DNA of 48,438 bases from Amniculibacterium aquaticum (lineage in GTDB: Bacteria; Bacteroidota; Bacteroidia; Flavobacteriales; Weeksellaceae): positions 1-48,438 of the forward strand of contig NZ_REFA01000018.1 of assembly GCF_003852705.1 (NCBI RefSeq), in the 5' to 3' direction. Positions 9,506 through 20,553 of the stretch are shown here, one piece after another (position 1 is the first letter of the stretch; each line of letters opens with the position of its first letter). A program made the translations under genes and the position numbers. The notes under the pieces were generated by a model. It had not been told where the DNA came from and ran no database searches. It saw nothing but the letters and a program-made list of their open reading frames with translations.

Positions 9506-10492
9506 ATGGGAGAAAAAATCATAAATAAAATAGGTGTTTTAACCTCTGGAGGCGACGCACCAGGAATGAATGCTGCCCTACGAGCGGTAGTAAGAACAGC
9601 AAACTTTTATGGATTAGAATGCATCGGTATCCGAGAAGGTTTTAATGGTTTAATAGAAGGGAATTTTATAAAAATGGGACCACGATCCGTGAGCAACATC
9701 ATTAATCTTGGAGGCACCATTCTTCGATCGGCTCGATCTAAAGAATTCAAATCGTATGAAGGAAGACAAAAAGCCTTTCAAAACTGCAAAGATCAAGGAA
9801 TAGACGCTTTGGTATGCATTGGTGGAGATGGCAGCTTTACCGGTGCAAAAATTTTTGCAGAAGAATTTGGCATCAAAGTCATTGGAGTCCCAGGAACCAT
9901 AGACAACGATATTTTCGGTACAGACAATACCATAGGTTTCGACACGGCTCTGAATACCGCCATGGAAGCCATCGACAAAATTAGAGATACGGCAACCTCA
10001 CACAACAGGATTTTCTTTGTTGAAGTGATGGGTCGGGACGCCGGTTTTATTGCGCTGAACAGTGGAATTGCTACAGGAGCAGTGGACATCTTAATACCGG
10101 AGGAAAACGACAGTTTCGATCAGTTGGTGGACAGCTTTGAAAAGGCAAAAAAAAGAGGAAAAAACTCCAGTATTGTTGTCGTTGCCGAAGGCGAAAAATT
10201 GGGCAATGTATTTGAATTGGCCCAAAAAACCAAAGAACAATTTCCCAATTACGACATCAGGGTTTCGGTATTGGGTCACATCCAAAGAGGAGGATCACCA
10301 AGTTGTGCCGATCGCGTATTGGCAAGCCGATTGGGATTCGGTGCTGTCACTGGACTTTTAAAAGGCCTTACCAATGTTATGGCAGGCATACAGGCCAACC
10401 AATTGGTGTACACCCCAATTGATGATGCCATCAAAAAACACAACGAAATCAACCAAGACCTGCTTCTAATTTCAGAAGTTTTGGCCTTATAA
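9506..10492 (+). CDS. pfkA: ATP-dependent 6-phosphofructokinase
   Basis: A 328-residue glycolytic enzyme that phosphorylates fructose 6-phosphate to fructose 1,6-bisphosphate. The ATP-binding GVLTSGGDAPGMNA is near residues 10-23, the GGDGSFTGA loop near 105, and the catalytic block GTIDNDIFGTDNTIGFDTA near 130 with the usual TIDND aspartates. EVMGRDAGF and HIQRGGSP follow in order. The Gly after GGD (GGDGS) fits ATP rather than pyrophosphate use; this follows from family knowledge and was not tested. It is 32 bases upstream of gap in the same direction, so the two form a glycolytic operon. Confidence 0.97.
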   Translation: MGEKIINKIGVLTSGGDAPGMNAALRAVVRTANFYGLECIGIREGFNGLIEGNFIKMGPRSVSNIINLGGTILRSARSKEFKSYEGRQKAFQNCKDQGIDALVCIGGDGSFTGAKIFAEEFGIKVIGVPGTIDNDIFGTDNTIGFDTALNTAMEAIDKIRDTATSHNRIFFVEVMGRDAGFIALNSGIATGAVDILIPEENDSFDQLVDSFEKAKKRGKNSSIVVVAEGEKLGNVFELAQKTKEQFPNYDIRVSVLGHIQRGGSPSCADRVLASRLGFGAVTGLLKGLTNVMAGIQANQLVYTPIDDAIKKHNEINQDLLLISEVLAL

Positions 10493-10509
10493 AATAAAAT
10501 AGAAATTAA

Positions 10510-11529
<1,020 letters not shown>

Positions 11530-11552
11530 GAGATCTTTATTTCTTCATATCC

Positions 11553-11586
11553 ATAACCTCTTGACGATTTGAGAGGTTATTTTTTT
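11553..11586 (+). terminator. Intrinsic terminator after gap
   Basis: ATAACCTCT (11553-11561) pairs perfectly with AGAGGTTAT (11572-11580) and is followed by a run of six T. It ends the pfkA-gap transcript before recA. Confidence 0.85.
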
Positions 11587-11646
11587 ATCCACATTTCCAT
11601 TTTTTTGAATGAATAATTGTGTATTTTTGGCAAATAATATCAACAG

Positions 11647-12651
11647 ATGAGCAACATAGAAGACAAAAAAAAAGCACTGAGTTTGGTGCTAGAAAAACTA
11701 GATAAAACCTACGGAAAAGGAACGGTAATGACGCTTGGCGATTCGTCCATCGACGATTCCATCGAAGTCATTCCTTCGGGATCTCTAGGCTTGGACATCG
11801 CCCTAGGAATTGGCGGCTATCCAAAAGGAAGAATCATCGAAATCTACGGTCCAGAATCTTCAGGTAAAACCACACTGACCCTACACGCCATTGCAGAAGC
11901 TCAGAAACAAGGAGGCATCGCAGCTTTTATTGATGCCGAACATGCTTTCGACAGAAATTATGCAGGAAAATTAGGCATCGATTTGGACAACTTAATCATC
12001 TCACAACCGGACAACGGAGAGCAAGCTTTGGAAATTGCCGACAACCTGATCCGCTCCGGAGCTATTGACATTGTGGTGATTGACTCGGTTGCTGCACTTA
12101 CTCCAAAAGCAGAGATTGAAGGCGAAATGGGAGATTCCAAAATGGGACTTCATGCCCGATTGATGTCTCAAGCACTTAGAAAATTAACGGCAACCATTTC
12201 CAGAACGAAGTGTACCGTAATTTTCATCAACCAGTTGAGAGAAAAAATCGGAGTTATGTTCGGAAACCCTGAAACCACAACGGGAGGAAATGCTCTAAAA
12301 TTTTATGCTTCCGTTCGTGTGGACATCAGAAAAGCAGCAGCACCAATCAAAAACGGAGACGAAGCCATTGGTAGCCGTGTGAAAGTAAAAATCGTGAAAA
12401 ATAAAGTCGCTCCACCTTTCAAACAAGCGGAATTCGACATCATGTACGGAGAAGGTGTTTCCAAAGTAGGAGAAATCCTGGATGCTGCCGTAGATATGGG
12501 TATCGTTAAGAAAAGCGGATCGTGGTTCAGCTACGAAGACAGCAAATTGGGACAAGGTAGAGATGCTGTGAAAGAAGTCCTAAAAGACAATCCAGAACTG
12601 CAAGAAGAACTGGAAAACAAAATAAAAGAAGCGTTGAAGAACAAGGCATAA
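11647..12651 (+). CDS. recA: Recombinase RecA
   Basis: A 334-residue DNA-dependent ATPase that forms the strand-exchange filament and promotes LexA-type co-cleavage where LexA exists. Walker A is GPESSGKTT near residues 67-75, the Walker B region is [12 protein letters not shown] near 140, and loop L2 is around [21 protein letters not shown]. The C-terminal tail is acidic and lysine-rich ([17 protein letters not shown]). Upstream, TATTTTTG at 11622-11629 is a possible -7 box about 18 bases before the ATG, but the nearest TTG is only 14 bases further up, which is short. I see no obvious SOS operator. Confidence 0.98.
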   Translation: MSNIEDKKKALSLVLEKLDKTYGKGTVMTLGDSSIDDSIEVIPSGSLGLDIALGIGGYPKGRIIEIYGPESSGKTTLTLHAIAEAQKQGGIAAFIDAEHAFDRNYAGKLGIDLDNLIISQPDNGEQALEIADNLIRSGAIDIVVIDSVAALTPKAEIEGEMGDSKMGLHARLMSQALRKLTATISRTKCTVIFINQLREKIGVMFGNPETTTGGNALKFYASVRVDIRKAAAPIKNGDEAIGSRVKVKIVKNKVAPPFKQAEFDIMYGEGVSKVGEILDAAVDMGIVKKSGSWFSYEDSKLGQGRDAVKEVLKDNPELQEELENKIKEALKNKA

Positions 12652-12658
12652 AAAAAAG

Positions 12659-12689
12659 GGAAGTCAAAATTTGACTTCCTATTTTTTTT
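12659..12689. terminator. Terminator shared by recA and the convergent acyltransferase
   Basis: GGAAGTCAAA and TTTGACTTCC form a perfect 10-bp palindrome (12659-12679) around one A. A run of eight T follows on the plus strand, with an A run on the other side, so it works in both directions. The acyltransferase stop codon touches its right arm. Confidence 0.85.
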
Positions 12690-14499
12690 CTCTTAACCCA
12701 TTTAGAAATTGCATGAAATCCGAATTTAAATCTTTTGCCAAGCACAAAGAACCAAAGGTATTGAGATGTCCTTTGTCGTAGTACATGATGCTGTCATTTT
12801 TATAAGGTGCTTTTTCAAAAATTTTACTTTTTCCAATATCATAAAAAAAGACATTCTTTTTTCCTTTTATGATTTCATGGATTATTTCAGAATTTTTTGT
12901 TCTTGGCCAAACCTGAAATTCATCATTCATCTTTTTCATGTAACTGTTGTTCAAACGAAGCGGACTCATATCCAAAGTCGGAAAACTATTCAAAAGGACC
13001 AATTTCTGATCCGGACGAATGGTGGTTGAAAAATGATCAATCGCTTCTTTCACCGATGGTTTTATATCGTATGCAATGGCACAAAGAAAAATAACATCGG
13101 CCTTTTCTACCTCATTTTTTGTTTTCGCGACCAAAGACCTGGACCATTCATACATTTTCTTTTGAGTAGGTTCTGCATCTTCAAACCTCACCCCTTCCAA
13201 TGCCGGAAAAGCATCACAAGTTAAAGTCCTAAATGAAAAACCATTTTCCCTTCCCAACTGATTAAAAAACGGTTTCAACATCAAGGCATTGCTATCACCG
13301 ATCAATAAAATCTTATCATTTTTTGTTGTATCACCCATCGTTTCTACCTTACCTTCATAATGCGATGACCTGCCCATAATCGGCTTGGAAAAATAATCCG
13401 GAATGGCGTTTTGTGCAGTCAATTGGGGTAAAAAATAAATGAATCCCAGAGCAACAATTCCTTTTGCAGAAATAATGGTCAGTGTTTTTTTATAAGAAAC
13501 TTTTCTAAAAACCGATTCTACAAAACGATAAGAAAGCCAAGACATCAAAATCGTAAAAACAATCACAATTGCAATTTGAATGGGCGTAAATTCATAACTC
13601 TCGTATTTGTAACGGATAAAAGCCATCACTGGCCAATGCCAAAGGTAGAGCGAATAGGAATATTCCCCTATTTTCACCATCCATTTGTTGGTAAAAATTG
13701 AAGTTAAACAATGAGATTTCAGAACCAACAACATGGCGGAAGCCAAACATGGCAACATTACCAAAACACCAGGAAAAAGAGTTTTCTCGGTAATAAAATA
13801 AGAACAAGTCAATAAAGTTATCAAACTTAGGACTGAAAGAATATTGTTTTTTACTTTCCCAAGATCCAAACCATTTTTAAACCACAAACCAAACAAACCA
13901 CCTATGAGAAATTCCGGAATTCTGGCCCAAAGTGAAAAATACATTTCTGTTTGTTGACCTCGTCCGTAAATTTGAAAAGTAGAATACGAAAGAAAAAGCA
14001 CGATTAAAAACACAAAAATGTAGGACAAATATTTCCTTCCCCAATACACCAACATGGGAAGCAAGAGATAAAACTGCATTTCTATAGCCAAAGACCAAGT
14101 GTGCAAAAGTGGATTTTCAGATAATTTAGCTCCAAAATACGATTCTCCATTAGAAAAAACAGTATTGGACATGAAAAAGAACGAATTTTTCAGATAGTAT
14201 TTCAGCGATTTCATATCCACATACATATAGATAAAAGCTCCGCAAAGGGTTACAAAAAGAATCATGACCAGATAAGCGGGTACAATTCTAAAAAATCTTT
14301 TGACATAAAACTGCCAAAAAGAAAACCGATCTTTTTGTATATCGCTGACAATAATTGAGGTGATTAGATAACCGGAAATCACAAAAAACAAATCGACCCC
14401 TAGAAAACCACCAGGCAGCCAAGCCGAATTGAGGTGAAAGAAAAAAACCAATAAAAAAGCGACGGCACGAAGTCCTTGAATATCATTTCTAAAAATCAT
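12679..14499 (-). CDS. OafA/YrhL-type membrane acyltransferase with C-terminal SGNH domain
   Basis: A protein of about 606 residues in the acyltransferase-3 family, which O-acetylates sugars of lipopolysaccharide, capsule or peptidoglycan. The N-terminus has RNDIQGLRAVAFLLVFFFH and GGFLGVDLFFVISGYLIT, and roughly ten membrane segments run to about residue 355. The periplasmic C-terminal half is an SGNH-hydrolase-like domain with GDSNAL near residue 400 and a D-x2-H pair in YYDKGHLN near 575, which completes transfer in related two-domain enzymes. The likely start is the ATG at 14497-14499 rather than the adjacent TTG. No polysaccharide genes surround it, so the substrate is unknown. It is divergent from htpG. 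Confidence 0.88.
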   Translation of the reverse strand: MIFRNDIQGLRAVAFLLVFFFHLNSAWLPGGFLGVDLFFVISGYLITSIIVSDIQKDRFSFWQFYVKRFFRIVPAYLVMILFVTLCGAFIYMYVDMKSLKYYLKNSFFFMSNTVFSNGESYFGAKLSENPLLHTWSLAIEMQFYLLLPMLVYWGRKYLSYIFVFLIVLFLSYSTFQIYGRGQQTEMYFSLWARIPEFLIGGLFGLWFKNGLDLGKVKNNILSVLSLITLLTCSYFITEKTLFPGVLVMLPCLASAMLLVLKSHCLTSIFTNKWMVKIGEYSYSLYLWHWPVMAFIRYKYESYEFTPIQIAIVIVFTILMSWLSYRFVESVFRKVSYKKTLTIISAKGIVALGFIYFLPQLTAQNAIPDYFSKPIMGRSSHYEGKVETMGDTTKNDKILLIGDSNALMLKPFFNQLGRENGFSFRTLTCDAFPALEGVRFEDAEPTQKKMYEWSRSLVAKTKNEVEKADVIFLCAIAYDIKPSVKEAIDHFSTTIRPDQKLVLLNSFPTLDMSPLRLNNSYMKKMNDEFQVWPRTKNSEIIHEIIKGKKNVFFYDIGKSKIFEKAPYKNDSIMYYDKGHLNTFGSLCLAKDLNSDFMQFLNGLREKK

Positions 14500-14548
14500 C
14501 AATTGTTTTTTTTTAGCAAATATATCAAACGAGATTCAATATTCAATG

Positions 14549-14574
14549 CCATTCTGTCAGTTTTGACAAGATGG
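14549..14574. promoter_or_regulatory. Candidate operator upstream of htpG
   Basis: CCATTCTGTCA (14549-14559) and TGACAAGATGG (14564-14574) form an 11-base inverted repeat with two mismatches, with a CTGTCA/TGACA core. It lies between divergent start codons where no terminator is needed, which favours a protein-binding site. I recall similar TGTCA-TGACA sites before chaperone genes in Bacteroidota, but this is not established here. Confidence 0.35.
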
Positions 14575-14637
14575 TATTTTTTTTGTGAAGATTTGGAAAA
14601 TTTAATCTAAAAATATAACATAGAAATCCAACATAAA

Positions 14638-16521
14638 ATGGCAAAAGGAAATATCAATGTTTCGGTGGAGAACATCTTTCCACTCATCAAAAAATTCTTG
14701 TACAGCGATCACGAAATCTTCCTAAGAGAACTTATTTCTAACGCTACCGATGCAACTTTAAAGTTAAAACATCTTACTTCCATCGGCGAAGCCAAAGTAG
14801 AATACGGCAACCCGAAGATTGAAGTAAAAATAGATAAAGAAAACAAAACCCTTCACATCATCGACCAAGGTTTGGGGATGACGGCAGAAGAGGTGGAAAA
14901 ATACATCAACCAAGTGGCATTTTCCGGTGCCGAAGAGTTTTTGGAAAAATACAAAGACACAGCAAAAGATTCAGGGATTATCGGTCACTTTGGTTTAGGA
15001 TTTTATTCGGCTTTTATGGTGGCGAGCGAGGTAGAAATCATCACCAAATCTTATAAAGACGCTCCAGCCGTGAAATGGACTTGCGACGGAAGCCCGGAAT
15101 TTACCCTAGAAGAAACCGATAAAACCGAAAGAGGTACAGAAATCATCTTGCATATTGCGGAAGATTCTACAGAATTTTTGGACGAGTTCAGAATTAGAGA
15201 ACTCCTGACCAAGTACAACAAATTTATGCCGGTGCCGATTAAATTCGGGACTAAAACCGAAGAACTTCCTTTACCAGAAGGTGCTGCCGAAGATGCAAAA
15301 CCCGAAACTGTGGAGGTGGACAACATCATCAACAATCCCAATCCGGCGTGGACCAAAGCTCCATCTGAACTCACCGAAGAAGATTACACCAAATTCTACC
15401 ACGAGTTGTACCCGATGCAGTTTGAAGAGCCGCTTTTCAACATTCACCTGAATGTGGATTATCCGTTCAACCTGACGGGGATTTTGTATTTCCCTAAATT
15501 GGGCAACAATCTAAACATCGAAAAAGATAAAATCCAATTGTACCAAAACCAAGTTTTCGTGACGGATGAAGTAAAAGGCATCGTTCCGGATTTCTTGATG
15601 TTGCTTCGTGGCGTGATCGATTCTCCGGACATCCCATTAAATGTTTCCAGATCGTATTTACAAGCGGATGGTGCAGTGAAGAAAATTTCTTCTTACATCA
15701 CCAAAAAAGTGGCAGACAAAATGTCGTCTCTCATCAACCAAAATCGTGAAGATTACGAACAAAAATGGAACGACATCAAAATCGTGATTGAATACGGGAT
15801 GATTTCCGAGGAGAAATTCTTCGAAAAATCCGACAAGTTTGCGATGTACCCAACAACGGATGGGAAGTATTATCTTTGGGATGAATTGGTAGAAAAAATT
15901 AAAACCAACCAAACCGACAAAAATGACAATACGGTAATTCTTTATGCTTCGGATAAAGATGCACAGCACGCTTACATCCAAACAGCTAAAGAAAAAGGCT
16001 ATGAAGTTTTGTTGTTGGATTCGCCAATCGTTCCGCATTTGATCCAAAAATTGGAATCTGCAAAAGAGAAAATCCAGTTTGCGAGAGTAGATGCCGATCA
16101 TATCAACAATTTGATTAAAAAGGACGAACCGGTTATCGCAAAATTGAACGATACTGAAAAAGAATCTTTGAAAAAAGAGGTAGAAACAGCGGTTAACGAT
16201 AAAAAATTCAGCGTTCAGTTGGAAGATTTAGATTCTACAGACACGCCGTTTATGATTACCCAACCGGAGTTTATCCGCAGGATGAAAGACATGCAAGCGA
16301 CTGGTGGTGGCGGTATGTTCGGGATGGGCAACTTCCCGGAAATGTACAATTTGGTGGTGAACGCCAATTCGGACTTGGCTACAGAAATCCTAAAAACGGA
16401 AAATATCGAAGAGAAAAATGCCAAAATTGGGTACGCTTTAGATTTAGCAAAACTTTCTCAGAATTTGTTAAAAGGAAAAGAGCTTACGGATTTTATCCAA
16501 AGAAGTTTCCAAAAGCTTTAA
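14638..16521 (+). CDS. htpG: Molecular chaperone HtpG (bacterial Hsp90)
   Basis: A 627-residue ATP-dependent cytosolic chaperone that acts as a dimer. The N-terminal GHKL ATPase domain shows FLRELISNATDA with the catalytic Glu near residue 28-30, DQGLGMTAEE near 76, and the lid motif IGHFGLGFYSAFM near 115. The middle domain follows, with SRSYLQADGAVKKISSYI near 340, and the C-terminal dimerisation domain is rich in Met (MKDMQATGGGGMFGMG). The long charged linker of eukaryotic Hsp90 is absent, as expected. The gene stands alone behind a possible operator at 14549-14574 and ends at a bidirectional terminator. Confidence 0.97.
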   Translation: MAKGNINVSVENIFPLIKKFLYSDHEIFLRELISNATDATLKLKHLTSIGEAKVEYGNPKIEVKIDKENKTLHIIDQGLGMTAEEVEKYINQVAFSGAEEFLEKYKDTAKDSGIIGHFGLGFYSAFMVASEVEIITKSYKDAPAVKWTCDGSPEFTLEETDKTERGTEIILHIAEDSTEFLDEFRIRELLTKYNKFMPVPIKFGTKTEELPLPEGAAEDAKPETVEVDNIINNPNPAWTKAPSELTEEDYTKFYHELYPMQFEEPLFNIHLNVDYPFNLTGILYFPKLGNNLNIEKDKIQLYQNQVFVTDEVKGIVPDFLMLLRGVIDSPDIPLNVSRSYLQADGAVKKISSYITKKVADKMSSLINQNREDYEQKWNDIKIVIEYGMISEEKFFEKSDKFAMYPTTDGKYYLWDELVEKIKTNQTDKNDNTVILYASDKDAQHAYIQTAKEKGYEVLLLDSPIVPHLIQKLESAKEKIQFARVDADHINNLIKKDEPVIAKLNDTEKESLKKEVETAVNDKKFSVQLEDLDSTDTPFMITQPEFIRRMKDMQATGGGGMFGMGNFPEMYNLVVNANSDLATEILKTENIEEKNAKIGYALDLAKLSQNLLKGKELTDFIQRSFQKL

Positions 16522-16555
16522 AACACAAACCCAAATCACTTCTTCATATCGAAAT

Positions 16556-16588
16556 GATCCAGAGTTTTAAAGCTCTGGATCTTTTATT
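16556..16588. terminator. Bidirectional terminator between htpG and the ATL gene
   Basis: GATCCAGAG (16556-16564) pairs perfectly with CTCTGGATC (16573-16581), followed by TTTTATTT. Its right arm encodes the last residues (DPEL) of the convergent ATL gene, so that gene's stop lies inside the hairpin. Confidence 0.8.
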
Positions 16589-16878
16589 TCCGACAAAGGA
16601 TCCCAAAATAGATTTTTGAAATTTTGGATTCTCATATTTTTTATTTCTATACCTTCAGCTTCTAATTTTTCTTGAAATTCAGCAACCCTTAGCACACCAC
16701 AAGCCGCCACTACCCGATGGGCAGGGACATCTTTTGGGCAAAGACCCATCGCCATTCCCACCTGTCTGGAAAGGTTGGGATAGCCTACGGCTTTGGCTAT
16801 CGCGCCATAAGTACTCACCCTTCCTTTGGGGATAGAACGACTGATTTGGTAAACCGATTCTTTAAAATAAGCATCCAT
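16567..16878 (-). CDS. Alkyltransferase-like protein (MGMT-fold, active-site Cys replaced)
   Basis: A 103-residue protein covering only the DNA-binding domain of O6-methylguanine-DNA methyltransferase. GRVSTYGAIAKAVGYP near residue 19 and SRQVGMAMG carry the helix-turn-helix and arginine finger. Where the transferase has PCHRV, this protein has VPAHRVVAACG near residue 51: the acceptor Cys is Ala. By family knowledge such alkyltransferase-like proteins (E. coli YbaZ has Trp there) bind O6-alkylguanine without repairing it and hand the lesion to nucleotide excision repair. The C-terminus (KNLFWDPLSEI) is typical. A -7-like TAAATTTG lies at 16900-16907 on the minus strand. Confidence 0.88.
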   Translation of the reverse strand: MDAYFKESVYQISRSIPKGRVSTYGAIAKAVGYPNLSRQVGMAMGLCPKDVPAHRVVAACGVLRVAEFQEKLEAEGIEIKNMRIQNFKNLFWDPLSEIKDPEL

Positions 16879-16916
16879 ATTGTTGTGAAATTTCTAACAC
16901 AAATTTAGCATAAAAA

Positions 16917-16938
16917 AAGACCCACTTTCGTGAGTCTT
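16917..16938 (-). terminator. Terminator after the small membrane protein
   Basis: On the minus strand AAGACTCAC, a GAAA loop and GTGGGTCTT form a 9-bp stem with one G-U pair, followed by a T run. It lies about 20 bases after the stop of the 16958-17218 gene. Confidence 0.8.
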
Positions 16939-16957
16939 TCTTTGAAAATTAAGATTT

Positions 16958-17218
16958 TTATTGTTCTGAAAGAGAAATTTTCTTTCTTACTGCGTACCCT
17001 GCAACAGCAGTTGCCACCAAGATCAAAACAGGAATGTACTGATCGATGGGAGATGGATTAGCATCACCCGGAGCTCCAGGATCGGTTTCCATGGTTTGGT
17101 ACTCTTTGTAAGCAGCCATTTCTTCATCACTTGGATTTTCGTCATCAAAAATACCTGCTTGTAAGGAATTCATTGCAAAAAATCCAAAAAGACATAGGAG
17201 TGATAGTATCTTTTTCAT
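16958..17218 (-). CDS. Small secreted/membrane protein downstream of a T9SS cargo gene
   Basis: An 86-residue protein with an N-terminal signal peptide (MKKILSLLCLFGFFAMNSLQA), an acidic middle (DDENPSDEEMAAY) and a C-terminal hydrophobic segment (PIDQYIPVLILVATAVAGYA) ending in basic RKK. I recall PIDxY-plus-one-helix proteins next to T9SS surface proteins in flavobacteria, but no function is known to me. It starts six bases after the stop of the T9SS surface protein at 17225-20227, so it belongs to the same transcript, which ends at 16917-16938. Topology suggests a single-pass inner-membrane anchor with an N-terminal periplasmic part. Confidence 0.75.
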   Translation of the reverse strand: MKKILSLLCLFGFFAMNSLQAGIFDDENPSDEEMAAYKEYQTMETDPGAPGDANPSPIDQYIPVLILVATAVAGYAVRKKISLSEQ

Positions 17219-17224
17219 ATTGTT

Positions 17225-20200
17225 TTATTTAATAATTTTTTTAGTTTGTTCTTTTCCACCGCTGATTACTTTTACAAGGTAAACGCCTTTTGTATTCAGT
17301 TCGAATTGAGCTTTTTTCGCTAGAGGTTTCAGAGACTTCACCACTCTACCAGCAGCATCCAACACCACAACAGCATCTATATTCGTAGAATTTTCCACGA
17401 CAAATACTTCTGCATTTCTGTACACTTTCAGTTCGTCTTTTTTCACCTCTGCAGTTGCCAAAGAACCTTGAGGTTGGTACACGATTTCGAAACGGTTGGT
17501 AAACTCACCTGTGGTTGAAACAAAGGTATAAGCCTGAGAAGTTAAGTCCGTATAAGTGTTCAGTTGTTTGTCTCTCAAGTAGATGGCTTGTCCATTTTCG
17601 AACAATCCGGATACTTTTGCCAAAGAAATGGTATAATTTCCTGCAGCGGCAAATTTATTACCCAAGACCACCATATCGGTATTCACAAAATCGGCTCTAC
17701 CTTGGATTGCCAATTTTTTATCGGAAACCGTTGTATAGATGGCATCATTAGGAATCGACATCATTTTAGAGTCATAAGCATCAAAAGCATTGCTGGCTCC
17801 TTGTCCGTAAGTAACCGCTATGGTAGTATAGGTATTGGCAGGGTTGGTCATTTGCAACCAATATTTTCCATTGTTTGTCGTATTTGCAGCTCTATTAAGG
17901 AAAGAAACTCCCGTATTGGTTGTCGTTCTCATGTCGTTGTTAAAAACAACAGAAGTCGTAAGTCCTTTCACAATAAAGGCCTGTCCCGGGCGAATAATTT
18001 CGTTGCTACCAGAGGCAGCAGCACTCCAAGTGGTGGTATTGGCATTGTACACCGCCCAACCTGGGTTACCTGTTGCAGCTCCCGTCTGTGTTGTATTGTT
18101 TCCTGTTGAAGAGTTCCAGAAGTAGAAAGTCTCTCCTACATTGGATAAATTCTCCAAGTAAAACGCTGCCAAATCCAAATTGGTAGGATACGGATTTCCG
18201 ATCAGGTTGTAGGCATTGCCATTGGAATTGGTGGTATTGTTGATGGTTACGGATTGCGTCCCGTTGTTAGGCGTCCCAGTAAAGGTGGCCAAACCTTGTG
18301 CTACCGGCACTTTTACAGAATACCCCGTACCAAACGCAGCAGCAGTTGGGTTGGCAAGCGTGTCGTAGTAATCGGTAGCCGTATTGTATGCCATAACAAA
18401 CGGAGAAGGCGAAGTATAGATGCTGTACATATTTTGTGCAGCTACCGGCGAAGACCAGAATACATATTTATTGGCATCTGCCGTAGTGGCTTTTTCTAAG
18501 GTAAATGTACCCGAACCGCTGTACGAACTGTGCTTGAAGTTGGCACCGTCTTTTACCGTGATGGTACCGTCGTTGGTAACCTTACCTGAGGCAAGTGTTC
18601 CATTTATTACAAGATTTCCGGATACTTCTAAACCGTTATTTTCATTTAAATTTAATGTTGCAGTACCTCCGATTGATGAATTTGCACCACTAAATACAAT
18701 TTTACCTGCTGTATTTTGAGTCATAGTACCTGCGCCAGTTATTCCATTTCGAATTGTTTTAACTCCAGTTGAAGCCCAAGAAGCTGTAACTCCATTTACA
18801 ATTTCCACAATACCATTGATGGTAGTTGGATTTAATCCTCCCATACTTAACGCATTAGTTGAAAATCTAAAAATGGGTACTGTAGAATCATCTACATTTG
18901 GAAAATATGTTACTCCCGATGCTGCAGGAGTACCTGTTGAATTCCAATCCAATACAGATGCATTTTCATAAATTGTTTTGGTGTGCAAAACAGAAGTTGC
19001 TCCCACTAAACTTCCCGCTTGTAAACTGATAACACCACCTGTCTTCACTATTACTGAGGCAGAAGTTTGATAAGTGGGTAAACCTTTTAAAATTAAAATA
19101 CCTCCATTTTGGATTTCAACATCATCACCTGCCCCATCATTAAGAGTTAAACCTGCAGTAGTTGATAATGTACCTCCGTTTTCTATAACAATCTGGTCGG
19201 CTGTTATAGAAGAATTAATTGTAACGGTGTGTCCATTTCTAATGGTAATGGTATTGTCTGTATTTTTTGGAGTACTACTTGCTGCAGTCCAAGTCACTCC
19301 ATCTACTGAAGATTCCCAAGTAGAAGCTTGATTCCAATTTCCTGTAGCTGTTGTACGATAGAATGCAGCCGGAGCAGCCAATGTCGTAAAATTCCCAACC
19401 AAAGGATTTGTTGTATTGTAGCAATTTCCTGTGTTGTTGTACTCGTAGATTGCCAAATGATAATTTTTGTTGGACAGTAAATCGGTTAGGGTAACCGTAT
19501 TTGCAGGTCCGTTGTACACCACAAAATTGCCCGTACCAATCTGGTCGCCCAAACCTAGAGCCGGGTCTCCAACATAACTTGTACCACTTACAGGAGCAGC
19601 ATTAACGGCAGAACCTTCTCTAGCCACCACCAATACATTGTCGCCATTTCCTCTGACCCAATTGATTTGTGCAGAAGATGTACTTATGTTAGTGGAAGAA
19701 AATGTCGTGGATTGCGTTGCGGGAGAGGTGCAAGTAACAGGCAATGTATAAGTAACTTCAATCCCTGTAAGTCTTAACTGAGTATTAGAAGCATTAGCAT
19801 TTCTGATAATTAATTTTGAACCTGCACTTATACCAGTCACAGGGTAGGTCGTCCCACTTGGTATAGCAGAGTGGTTGGTAGTTGCAACAGCCTCTGTATC
19901 TATCTGATATCGAACCGTTGGAGTATAACCTGAAGTTGCAGTAAGTTTAAAACCTGTAATTGTAGCCCCATTTTTAGGAGTAAGTGTTATAGAACCACCA
20001 TTGTATGGACTATTACTTGCATAATAAAATCTTAATGTATTATCTCCAGTGTTAAATGCGGGATTATTTGAAGATGCGTTTTTCTGCGTGGTAAACGCAA
20101 TATTAGGATCTATATCACCAGAAGTTGCAGTAAAGGTATGAGATACCGTTGTTTGTCACCAACCCAATACACCGAAAAGGAGGAGAATCATGGCAAAAAG

Positions 20201-20227
20201 CCGATAGAATAAATTTTGTTTTAGCAT
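17225..20227 (-). pseudogene. T9SS type-A sorting-domain surface protein with an in-frame TGA in its signal peptide
   Basis: From the ATG at 20225-20227 the frame reads MLKQNLFYRLFAMILLLF then GVLGW, a classic signal peptide, then TGA (20156-20158, codon 24), then Gln and an open frame to 17225. The whole gene would be 1001 codons. After the stop there is no ATG, GTG or TTG until a GTG at 19838-19840, well inside the protein, so the part without signal peptide is unlikely to be made or exported. A single change from GGA would restore the usual G-W-G-Q cleavage site. Downstream are a lectin-like region, a fibronectin-III-like domain (INWVRGNGDNVLVV), a stretch like carbohydrate-binding or adhesin repeats, and a C-terminal type-A sorting domain ending LVKVISGGKEQTKKIIK. 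Probably a recently inactivated surface adhesin or enzyme; a sequence error is possible. Confidence 0.85.
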
Positions 20228-20553
20228 AAATAATAATTTTTTACAAAACAAAAATATGAAATATTCAATAACACCTCCATTTGTAAACAAAATTTAATAC
20301 AGTTTTCAAGAAAACACCCTTCTATTTAACAATAATATAAAAAATAATATCCACAAAAAACAAAAGAAAAAAGAAAATATTTTAGAAAAGAAGCAAATGC
20401 TTCACAAAAAAGTGAATAATATAAACCTAAGCGGCAAAAATGCAACGATTAGGATAAATAAAATACGACAATTAGATAAAGAGTAAAATTTAACACTTTT
20501 GAACGGTTGACGAACTTTTCCATCAAGCGAAAACCTTGAAAATCAGACGAAAA
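20228..20553. other. AT-rich upstream region of the T9SS surface gene
   Basis: Strongly AT-rich with no coding signal. On the minus strand TATTTTTG (20249-20256) could be the -7 box for the T9SS gene, but no TTG sits at a proper distance. Nothing else is recognised up to the RNA-like element at 20554. Confidence 0.4.

Noticed and set aside
12659-12679. Palindrome after recA as a regulator binding site
   Set aside because: It lies between convergent genes, is perfect, and is followed by T runs, so a shared terminator explains it.
17225-19840. 871-residue T9SS protein starting at GTG 19838-19840
   Set aside because: The frame continues upstream to a signal peptide interrupted by one TGA; the GTG is inside the protein and would give no export signal.
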